A stretch of 53,844 nucleotides of DNA, from the IMG/VR virus record IMGVR_UViG_3300032092_000043, positions 1-53,844 of that record. One strand, 5' to 3'. Source of the DNA: a virus. The position numbers were made by a program, and so were the translations under genes. Position 1 is the stretch's first letter. Each line of letters opens with the position of its first letter. Shown piece by piece: positions 8,447-15,628 of the stretch. The notes under the pieces are model-generated. The model was not told the origin of the DNA. It worked only from the letters and a program-made list of their open reading frames with translations, and did not search any database.

Positions 8447-11245
8447 ATGGCTGCAACAAACTTTACACCGATTCAACTTTACTTCTCAACGACTGCATCT
8501 GCCGTACCTCTGGCGGCAAATCTTGCGCAAGGTGAATTGGCAATCAACATCACCGACGGAAAGCTGTATTACGAGGACAACGGCGGCGTTGTGCAGGTAA
8601 TTGCAACCAAAGGTGCTGGCACGATTGGTGGATCAACAACGCAGATTCAGTACAACAACGCAGGCGCGTTGGCTGGTAATGCTGCAATGGTGTTCAACAA
8701 CTCAACGAACGTCACCACGCTGACCACGCTGAACCTCACCAATGCCCTTGGAGCCATCTACGGCGGCACTGCGCAGTCCACTTATACCCAAGGTGACATC
8801 CTCTACTCCTCGGCCACGAACACGCTGGCCAAGCTTGGTATTGGCGTGGTCAACTACATCCTGACGTCAACTGGAACGGTCCCTCAGTGGGTTGCACCTT
8901 CAAGCATCACCGTCAACACAGCGACCAACCTTGCTGGTGGCCTTGCTGGATCTGTTCCTTACCAGTCGGCTCTCGACACGACGACGTTCTTAGCTATTGG
9001 AGCTGCCAATCGGGTCATGACCTCTACTGGTACTGCCCCGCAGTGGGTGACGTCCCTGACGGGCCTCACAGGCGTTTCCAGCTCTAGCATTACCAATACC
9101 AGCCTGACCTCTGGCCGCGTCGTTGTGAGCACCACCGCTGGCCTTCAGGCTGACGATGCTGACCTGACCTTTGACGGCACAACTTTGTCGGCTGGCGGCT
9201 TCTCAACGGTCGGCCTGAGCACTTTGGTCAAAACCGTCAAGATTGGTGACAGCAACTTTAACGGCGTGGCCGTGTTTGCTGCTGCTACGCCTGCCAAGCT
9301 GTATATGGGTACGGGTACTGTGACCGACGTCACCTCGGCAATCAGCGCAACCAACGCAATTGGTGCAATCGCCTCCTTGGGCATTACCCCAATCGCTGCG
9401 ACCAACACCAGCGTCACCTACACCGACGCAGCCACTTTGTACATTGCAGGCGCTCCAAGCGCTGGCACGAACGTCACTTTGACCAACCCATACGCTTTGT
9501 ATGTGGCTTCTGGTAACGCCTACTTTGGCGGCACAGTGACTGCTGGAACCGTCAACCTGACCACGCTTGACCTGACCAACCTTGAAGTGACCAACATCAA
9601 AGCCAAGGACGGTACGGCTTCGATCACTCTGGCCGACACCACTGGTATTGCCACATTCAGCGGTGCTACCGTATTTACGGCTGGCACAGCGTTATTGCCC
9701 GCCATCACCACAACTGGCGATACAAACACTGGTATTTGGTTTCCTGCGGCTGACACTATTGCCTTTACAGAAGGTGGTGTGGAGTCTATGCGCATAGATT
9801 CGTCAGGCAATCTAGGCTTGGGTGTTACTCCTAGTGCTTGGAGTAGCGCAAGCAGACCCGCATTGCAATTAACAAATGGTGCGGCTTTGTTTACTCGAAC
9901 TGGAAGCACGTTCTTAAGTCAAAACTTTTTTTACAATGCTGGTGACACAGGCTCGTATATTGCCAATGGTTTTGCAACGGTTTATGTTCAAACCAGCGGT
10001 CAACACCAATGGTACAACGCCCCATCAGGCACGGCAAATAACACAGCGGCTTTAACGCAAGCAATGACGCTTGATGCCAGCGGTCGGCTACTTGTTGGCA
10101 CTACCTCTGGTTCTGGCGCAACAATGTTTACTGTCAATCAACCGACTGCAAGCACTGATGCAAAAACGATTGTCTCTGTTACTACTGGAACAAATGCGGC
10201 ATTTACAGCCTTTGTCAACACTACAGTAACCACAGTAGGAACTGAAAACAGTTCTGGTGGAAGCCTTGTTTCTGGTTCATCTGCTTACTCAACTGTTATT
10301 GCAAACAATGGTGCATACCCAATTTCGTTTGGCACAAACAACACAGAACGTGCCCGTATCGACTCCAGCGGCAATGTGGGGATTGGTACAAATAATCCTG
10401 CGGAAAAACTAAGTGTTGCAGGCGCTATACGAGTACATACAGCTTCTAGTGCAGGATTTACTTTAGATGCAAAAGGTGGGTTGTTTGATTTTGTTCCATC
10501 AAGCAATACTGTCCGAGTTGGGTATGTCCCGGGAACATCTGGTGTAAACACAGGTATTTTAACTTTTTTAGTTGGCAGTGGCAGTACAGCGGCTACTATT
10601 GACTCAAGCGGTAACTTTATTGTTGGTACTGGCAATGAAAACGGTCAATTTACTGTTAGAAATGCGTCTGCAAACAAGGCCACCGCTGCAATTATTGCAT
10701 CAAATACGTCTGGGCCAAACTATGCAATTGACGCCGTTAGTCATGCCACTGCCGCCAACACACCATCTTTAATTCGTGGATATTCTGGTAGCGCATCACC
10801 AACACAAGTTTTTAACTTAAGCGGTTTTGGAAACATCACCCAGTTTGGTGGACAGATTTTTTTCCCCGCAACTCAATCAGCATCAACTGATGCAAACTGT
10901 TTGGATGACTATGAGGAGGGGACTTGGACACCTGTATTTTCGGCTGGTGGCATAACGGGAACAAGTATCACATACAGCGGGACATACACAAAAATTGGTA
11001 GAGTTGTGTCTGTAAGTTTTCGTGCAGAGTCAGCATCAGGCAATATAAACGTAAGTTCTTATGCAACATTTTCTGGACTGCCATTTACTGTTGGGGTTAA
11101 GGGATGTGGCTCCGCTACCACAGAAGATATTGATGTTTTTGCTAGTCTTGGATTTGCCGAAACATCAGGCACATCTTTGGGATTGTCTAAATGCGGAAAC
11201 GGAACAACTGCCGATTTGAATGCAATGGTCACATTTTTTGTCTAA
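8447..11245 (+). CDS. Tail fibre protein 2 with C-terminal YEEGTWTP domain
   Basis: Product of 932 residues. It begins with a short N-terminal unit (ANLAQGELAINITDGKLYYEDNG reads across residues about 23-47) typical of phage fibres. A long beta-rich shaft follows, with two units of the form M/A-R-I-D-S-S-G-N-(L/V)-G-(L/I)-G. Residues 819-829 read LDDYEEGTWTP, the hallmark of a small C-terminal fibre domain found in many phages, likely the receptor-facing tip. The region from about 9780 onward is richer in A/T and in TTT codons than the shaft before it, which hints at exchange of the distal part. Start preceded by AAGGAAAA. Confidence 0.75.
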   Translation: MAATNFTPIQLYFSTTASAVPLAANLAQGELAINITDGKLYYEDNGGVVQVIATKGAGTIGGSTTQIQYNNAGALAGNAAMVFNNSTNVTTLTTLNLTNALGAIYGGTAQSTYTQGDILYSSATNTLAKLGIGVVNYILTSTGTVPQWVAPSSITVNTATNLAGGLAGSVPYQSALDTTTFLAIGAANRVMTSTGTAPQWVTSLTGLTGVSSSSITNTSLTSGRVVVSTTAGLQADDADLTFDGTTLSAGGFSTVGLSTLVKTVKIGDSNFNGVAVFAAATPAKLYMGTGTVTDVTSAISATNAIGAIASLGITPIAATNTSVTYTDAATLYIAGAPSAGTNVTLTNPYALYVASGNAYFGGTVTAGTVNLTTLDLTNLEVTNIKAKDGTASITLADTTGIATFSGATVFTAGTALLPAITTTGDTNTGIWFPAADTIAFTEGGVESMRIDSSGNLGLGVTPSAWSSASRPALQLTNGAALFTRTGSTFLSQNFFYNAGDTGSYIANGFATVYVQTSGQHQWYNAPSGTANNTAALTQAMTLDASGRLLVGTTSGSGATMFTVNQPTASTDAKTIVSVTTGTNAAFTAFVNTTVTTVGTENSSGGSLVSGSSAYSTVIANNGAYPISFGTNNTERARIDSSGNVGIGTNNPAEKLSVAGAIRVHTASSAGFTLDAKGGLFDFVPSSNTVRVGYVPGTSGVNTGILTFLVGSGSTAATIDSSGNFIVGTGNENGQFTVRNASANKATAAIIASNTSGPNYAIDAVSHATAANTPSLIRGYSGSASPTQVFNLSGFGNITQFGGQIFFPATQSASTDANCLDDYEEGTWTPVFSAGGITGTSITYSGTYTKIGRVVSVSFRAESASGNINVSSYATFSGLPFTVGVKGCGSATTEDIDVFASLGFAETSGTSLGLSKCGNGTTADLNAMVTFFV

Positions 11246-11259
11246 TTAAAGAGTTCATT

Positions 11260-11282
11260 AGCCTGACTGGATTGGTCAGGCT
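11260..11282 (+). other. Intergenic stem-loop after fibre 2
   Basis: AGCCTGAC (11260-11267) and GTCAGGCT (11275-11282) form a perfect 8-bp stem with a 7-base loop. No T run follows, so a classical terminator is not supported; an mRNA 3'-end stabiliser or weak pause site is possible. Confidence 0.5.
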
Positions 11283-11314
11283 GGACACAACGCCAACCTT
11301 AAGGAGAAACCCAA

Positions 11315-11584
11315 ATGGCAATCACCAAAGAAAAAGTAATCGACCAAATCACCGTGACCGAGAACGGCATCGTTCTCTATCGTGAGGCAACTCGCATCAT
11401 GGAAGACGGTGAGCAACTCAGCCAAACCTACCACCGCACAAGCCTGACACCCGCACAAGACCTCACGGGTCACCCTGCCAATGTCGTGGCTCACTGCAAT
11501 GTGGCTTGGACACCTGAAGTCGTTGCGGCTTATCAGGCTCAAGTGGCGGCTCAGGCGGCTGAACGTCAAAACCAAGGAACATGA
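11315..11584 (+). CDS. Small conserved phage protein, unknown
   Basis: Product of 89 residues: an N-terminal beta-like part (ITVTENGIVLYREATRIMEDG) and a helical Ala/Gln-rich end. The same YREA-plus-acidic pattern occurs in the early-region protein at 41854-42069 (LVLYREATIEID), so the two may be related. AAGGAG at 11301-11306. The stop overlaps the next start (ATGA). It lies between the fibre and lysis genes; function unknown. Confidence 0.5.
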   Translation: MAITKEKVIDQITVTENGIVLYREATRIMEDGEQLSQTYHRTSLTPAQDLTGHPANVVAHCNVAWTPEVVAAYQAQVAAQAAERQNQGT

Positions 11585-11916
11585 GCATGAGCGCGACATT
11601 TACTTGGGCTATTGAGTGGATGAACTGCAAACCCACAGAGGGTTCATACACTGACGTTGTGGTCAATGCTGGCTGGCGCTGTGATGGTGTGCAAGGCGTT
11701 TACAGCGGTGCTTCGTACAGTTCAGCAACATTTCCAATGCCTGAAGGCACGTTCACCCCCTACGACCAACTCACACAAGCACAAGTCTTGGGTTGGTGCT
11801 GGGCAAATGGCGTGGACAAGATTGCAACTGAGGCGGCGGTTCAAGGGCAGATTGACAACCAAATCAACCCACCAATCGTGCAACAACCTTTGCCTTGGGC
11901 AACGCCTGCGGCATAA
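11581..11916 (+). CDS. Small conserved phage protein (DUF7936-like)
   Basis: Product of 111 residues, a predicted beta-sandwich: FTWAIEWMNCKPTEG, VVVNAGWRCDG, then FTPYDQLTQAQVLGWCW and a C-terminal PPIVQQPLPW. This pattern is one I associate with the phage family DUF7936, which sits beside fibre and lysis genes; a database check is needed. ATG 11581 is coupled to the previous stop and has AAGGAA at 11574-11579. Confidence 0.5.
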   Translation: MSMSATFTWAIEWMNCKPTEGSYTDVVVNAGWRCDGVQGVYSGASYSSATFPMPEGTFTPYDQLTQAQVLGWCWANGVDKIATEAAVQGQIDNQINPPIVQQPLPWATPAA

Positions 11917-11971
11917 TTGAAGATGGGCAAACCGCTGGCCCTAACAGCGGCAATTACACGGAGAGTATTTC

Positions 11972-12133
11972 ATGCAAAAAATTGCACTTTCAACTGAGTT
12001 GGTCAACGCAATCCTGCAATATTTGGGCAATCAGCCCTTTGTTCAGGTTCAGCAATTGATCAACGGCATCCAGCAAGAGGCGCAAGCCCAAGTTGCACCC
12101 CCAGCCCCTGCTGACGTGACAGTCGTAGAGTAA
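11972..12133 (+). CDS. Tiny helical conserved protein, unknown
   Basis: Product of 53 residues, starting MQKIALSTELVNAILQYLG and ending in a Pro/Ala tail (VAPPAPADVTVVE). It has one amphipathic helix with a Q-rich second helix. Start preceded by GGAGAG at 11960-11965. Small genes of this kind commonly sit just before phage lysis genes. A CCGCTG/CAGCGG hairpin (11932-11950) lies upstream. Confidence 0.5.
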   Translation: MQKIALSTELVNAILQYLGNQPFVQVQQLINGIQQEAQAQVAPPAPADVTVVE

Positions 12134-12148
12134 AGCGGTAATTGCTTC

Positions 12149-12364
12149 ATGGAACAAATTCAGGAACTTGCCACTGAAACCGACAAGCGCCTGAGCGTTC
12201 ATGAGGCAATTTGCGCTCAACGATATGAGGGCATTCAAGCCCGCTTTGATGATGGTTCCAAGCGCATGAACAGGATTGAGTACCTCTTGTATGTAGTCAT
12301 TCTTGCCGTGTTGCTTGGCCCCGGTGTAGCCGCCGACTTTGTCAAAAAAATTATAGGGGTGTGA
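12149..12364 (+). CDS. Small membrane protein, possible holin or antiholin
   Basis: Product of 71 residues. Residues about 1-42 are a charged coiled-coil-like helix. Residues about 44-65 (YLLYVVILAVLLGPGVAADF) are a single membrane segment with a short basic end. It opens a run of three small membrane genes directly before the endolysin, which supports a lysis role. It is separated from the next gene by one base. Confidence 0.55.
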   Translation: MEQIQELATETDKRLSVHEAICAQRYEGIQARFDDGSKRMNRIEYLLYVVILAVLLGPGVAADFVKKIIGV

Positions 12365-12365
12365 T

Positions 12366-12635
12366 ATGAATTGGGCAGATGTTTTAAAAGCAGTCATACC
12401 CATCATTGTTGCGTCCCTTGCTTGGCTCTTAGGTCAAGTGAATGATTTTTCTACGCGCCTGACACGAATTGAGGGCGCTATGCCTGCATTGATTACCAAA
12501 GAGGGCGTCCCAACAGACAGTCCAATCTCTGCGGAGCGTCGAGCCATGATGAAAGAAAACTTGATGTTGCACATCAACGAATTGCAAGTCAAAGTCAGAT
12601 TGCTTGAAGAACGCGAAAAGATGGTGAAAAAATGA
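12366..12635 (+). CDS. Small membrane protein with C-terminal coiled coil (DUF7201-like), lysis cassette
   Basis: Product of 89 residues. Residues about 5-24 (DVLKAVIPIIVASLAWLLG) form one N-terminal membrane segment. The rest is soluble, with a coiled-coil stretch at about 65-89 (LHINELQVKVRLLEEREK). An N-terminal anchor plus a helical coil is the architecture of an inner-membrane spanin, but it could equally be a holin partner. It overlaps the holin start by 4 bases. Confidence 0.5.
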   Translation: MNWADVLKAVIPIIVASLAWLLGQVNDFSTRLTRIEGAMPALITKEGVPTDSPISAERRAMMKENLMLHINELQVKVRLLEEREKMVKK

Positions 12636-13150
12636 TTCCAATCGTTGCATCCCTACTAGGTACATTGGCTCAGAATGGTCTGGGCCTTTTGTCTTCTGCG
12701 ATTCAAGCAAAGGGCAAGCAAGTTGTTGAAGAAGCCCTTGGTGTGAAGATTTCTGACAACCCATCTGATGCTGAAGTTGCCAAGTTGCGCCAGCTTCAGT
12801 TTGACCACGAAGAGCGTTTGCTTGAGTTGGGCATTGAGAAGGCTCGTATTGAGCAAGAAGAATTGCAGGCGTTGCTCAAGGCACAAGCAAATCAAGAGGA
12901 CAACGTGTCTAAACGCTGGCAGGCTGATATGTCTTCAGACTCGTGGCTGTCAAAGAATGTGCGCCCCGGCACGCTTGTGTACCTCCTAACAGCGTATTTA
13001 ATCTTTGCTCTGCTTGATGGCTACGGGTACAAGATAAGCGAGTCCTACGTCAACCTGCTAGGTCAGTGGGGGATGCTCGTGATGACCGCCTACTTTGGCG
13101 GTCGCACCGTTGAGAAGGTCATGGAGATGCGCAGAAAGGACAAAGAATGA
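12632..13150 (+). CDS. Holin-like protein (GTA holin / 3TM type)
   Basis: Product of 172 residues. It has a hydrophobic N-terminus (1-24), a long charged helix (about 45-95), then NVRPGTLVYLLTAYLIFALLDG (109-130) and a second clear membrane segment at about 141-157 (LGQWGMLVMTAYFGG). This order matches the gene-transfer-agent-type holin family with three membrane segments. It overlaps both neighbours by 4 bases and is followed directly by the endolysin. The likely role is timed permeabilisation of the inner membrane. Confidence 0.68.
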   Translation: MIPIVASLLGTLAQNGLGLLSSAIQAKGKQVVEEALGVKISDNPSDAEVAKLRQLQFDHEERLLELGIEKARIEQEELQALLKAQANQEDNVSKRWQADMSSDSWLSKNVRPGTLVYLLTAYLIFALLDGYGYKISESYVNLLGQWGMLVMTAYFGGRTVEKVMEMRRKDKE

Positions 13151-13488
13151 GCCTGAGTCAAGAACAAGCCGCATTCCTGTTGGATACCTGCAAACTCATT
13201 CAATACGCCACTGAGCAGGGTTTTATGGTCACTGGTGGGGAGTTGTCCCGAACACCTGAACAGCAGGCTCTGCACGTCAAGGCGGGCCGCTCCAAGACCA
13301 TGAATTCAATACACCTCAAGCGCTGCGCTATCGACTTGAACTTCTTCAAGGATGGGCAGATAATATGGGACAAGGGAATTCTTGCACCTTTAGGTACGTT
13401 TTGGGAGTCTTTGCACCCCAAAAATCGCTGGGGTGGCAATTTTAAATCTCTGGTCGATTGCCCGCATTTTGAGCGCAACGTCGGATAA
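13147..13488 (+). CDS. Endolysin, M15-family D-Ala-D-Ala-type peptidase
   Basis: Product of 113 residues, the compact size of phage M15 endolysins. Zinc site: S54-x-H56-x(4)-A61-x-D63 (SIHLKRCAIDLNFF) and a second histidine in CPHFER (H107). W86-E87 supplies the expected catalytic acid. It cuts peptide crosslinks of Gram-negative peptidoglycan. The ATGA overlap with the holin gene shows a lysis operon. No signal peptide is present, so release depends on the holin. Confidence 0.9.
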   Translation: MSLSQEQAAFLLDTCKLIQYATEQGFMVTGGELSRTPEQQALHVKAGRSKTMNSIHLKRCAIDLNFFKDGQIIWDKGILAPLGTFWESLHPKNRWGGNFKSLVDCPHFERNVG

Positions 13489-13499
13489 CGGAGAACAAA

Positions 13500-14135
13500 A
13501 TGACAGTCGCAGCCGTAATGACGTATGACTCGCTGGTCGACGACATCCAGACCTATCTGGAGCGTACCGACCAGCAGACATTGGACAAGATTCCGCAGTT
13601 CATTATGCTGGCGGAGCAGATCATTGCGGCTGAGATCAAATTCCTTGGCAACCTGACTGTGGTCACAAGCACCATGGTGGCATCTGCCAATGTCATTCCA
13701 AAACCCGCACGCTGGCGCAAGACGGTGTCAATGAACGTAACCGTGGCGGGTCAACGTCAGCCTGTGCTGCTGCGCACTTACGAGTACATCCGCGAGTATT
13801 GGCCAAACCCAACCTCGACCGATGTGCCGCTGTACTTTTGCGATTACGACTACACGCATTGGCTGGTAGGCCCTACGCCTGCTTTGGGTTATTCCTACGA
13901 GGTACTTTACTACGAGCGCGTGCAGCCTTTAGATTCCTCGAACCAATCAAACTGGTTCACCCAGTACGCCCCACAGGCGATGCTGTATGGCACTTTGCTA
14001 CAAGCGATGCCGTTCCTCAAAAATGACGAGCGCATGCCTATGTGGCAAAGCAATTTTGACAGAATCATTGAAGTCCTGAAGACGGAGAACGTCACTCGTG
14101 CCGCTGATCGTCAGGCGATTGTGAGGGATTCATGA
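13500..14135 (+). CDS. Head-to-tail connector, phage adaptor (gp4-like)
   Basis: Product of 211 residues. Helical N-terminus (SLVDDIQTYLERTDQQ, IPQFIMLAEQIIAAEIK), a middle with LVGPTPALGYSYEVLYYERVQPL, and a helical end (YAPQAMLYGTLLQAMPFLKNDERM, MWQSNFDRIIEVLK). This pattern is typical of phage adaptor proteins that bridge portal and tail. It is a second adaptor-like gene besides 4806-5867, without the discoidin insert. GGAG at 13490-13493. It overlaps the next gene by ATGA. Confidence 0.65.
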   Translation: MTVAAVMTYDSLVDDIQTYLERTDQQTLDKIPQFIMLAEQIIAAEIKFLGNLTVVTSTMVASANVIPKPARWRKTVSMNVTVAGQRQPVLLRTYEYIREYWPNPTSTDVPLYFCDYDYTHWLVGPTPALGYSYEVLYYERVQPLDSSNQSNWFTQYAPQAMLYGTLLQAMPFLKNDERMPMWQSNFDRIIEVLKTENVTRAADRQAIVRDS

Positions 14136-15628
14136 GCTTTACCAGTCCATTTACAGGTCAGGTCATTCAACCGACCGACGTCTCTTATCGCGATATAACG
14201 CTGTCAGCCGACACAACCCTTTCTTGGCCAATCAACGGCAGCGATACCGACAACGCAGCCGCACGGGTTATGGACGTCACGTCGCTTTCAAGCGGCTTGG
14301 TGCTTTCTGGCGTTACCGTCACAGGTACGGCAGGCCAGTGCTCTTGCACCGCCACCCCAAGCTTGTTTGTTGGCCAAGCAGTTGTTGTCACTGGAGTTTC
14401 CACGGGCACTTCAGGCGGCATCACGACTGGCAACACCTACTACATCATTGTCACCAACGGCACGACGACCTTCACACTGTCGGCCACCTCGGGCGGCGCT
14501 GCGGTGGCCACAACGGCGGGCACGACGACTGGCCTGACGTTCACGCTGGATGCGTTTACCTTGGACATGCCGCCTGCAAATCAGGCCTCTGTTGGCATTG
14601 ATGCGCTGTTCCGCAACGTAGGCTCCTACACCTTCACCGTCAGAACTTACGCTGGTGGCACGATCGTCACGATTGCTCCGGGCGAGGCCAAGTACATCTA
14701 CCTCACCACCAACGCCACCACGGCGGGCACATGGGGCCTCATAGCCTTTGGCGTTGGCACATCCAACGTAGATGCAGCCACCCTTGCTGGTTTTGGCCTC
14801 AAGGCTATTTCCAACACGTTAAACTCAGCAAACGAGGTCAACACCTTTGCGTCCAGTTACACCGCACTTGACACTGACCGCGCATCCACCTACGTTTGGA
14901 CGGGCGGATCTGGCACGCTGACGCTCACCTCTGCTGTGACGCTGGGCAACGACTGGTACATGATGGTCCGCAACGGCGGAACGGGGACGTTGACCATTGC
15001 TCCTGCTGGCGGCATTCTGATCAACGGCGCATCGACAATTTCGTTGCAGCCTGCTGACTCCTGCGTGATCTGCTGCTCTGGCTCTGCATTCTTCACGGTA
15101 GGCTTGGGCCGCAGCACTGAGTTCAACTTTACCCAGCTCACCAAGGCTGTGGTGAGTGGCAGCTACACCCTGACCGCATCAGAGGCGGCCAACACAATTC
15201 AAAAGTACACAGGGACCCTGACTGGCAACGTCACCATAGTGCTGCCACAAACAATTCAGGTGTACTACATCACCAACCAAACCAACGGTGGTGGACCCGG
15301 CTACCAGATCACCTTCACCACGAGCGGAGGCGGGGCTACGGCTACCGTCCCAGCAAGCCAGCAGGTGATCTTGCTGTGCGACTCGGTCAACTTGCTGAAC
15401 GCCTCAACGATTGCCGCTGGTGCGGTGAACGTGTCTCTGGTGGATGGCACGGTGGGCGCTCCATCGCTTAACTTTGCGACCGAGACGTCAACGGGCATCT
15501 ACCGCCCCAGCTCGGGCGAGTTTGGTATTGCAATCTTGGGCGTCAAGCTGTTTGGGCTGACCGCGACAGGGCTAAACATCCCGGGTACGGGGAACTTTAC
15601 TGGGGGTGTTCAGGGCGGGACCTTCTAA
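14132..15628 (+). CDS. Tail fibre or appendage protein 3
   Basis: Product of 498 residues. The N-terminal unit (FTGQVIQPTDVSYRDITLS, then LSWP) and the DMPPANQASVGIDALFRNVG segment form a domain common in podovirus appendage proteins. Residues about 55-140 look like an inserted Thr/Gly-rich beta module (VGQAVVVTGVST ... GTTTFTLSAT) that splits the conserved part. The C-terminus FTGGVQGGTF ends in GGTF, as in the fibre at 6233. It shares a base with the next start (TAATG), so it is coupled to the gp10-like gene. Confidence 0.65.
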   Translation: MSFTSPFTGQVIQPTDVSYRDITLSADTTLSWPINGSDTDNAAARVMDVTSLSSGLVLSGVTVTGTAGQCSCTATPSLFVGQAVVVTGVSTGTSGGITTGNTYYIIVTNGTTTFTLSATSGGAAVATTAGTTTGLTFTLDAFTLDMPPANQASVGIDALFRNVGSYTFTVRTYAGGTIVTIAPGEAKYIYLTTNATTAGTWGLIAFGVGTSNVDAATLAGFGLKAISNTLNSANEVNTFASSYTALDTDRASTYVWTGGSGTLTLTSAVTLGNDWYMMVRNGGTGTLTIAPAGGILINGASTISLQPADSCVICCSGSAFFTVGLGRSTEFNFTQLTKAVVSGSYTLTASEAANTIQKYTGTLTGNVTIVLPQTIQVYYITNQTNGGGPGYQITFTTSGGGATATVPASQQVILLCDSVNLLNASTIAAGAVNVSLVDGTVGAPSLNFATETSTGIYRPSSGEFGIAILGVKLFGLTATGLNIPGTGNFTGGVQGGTF

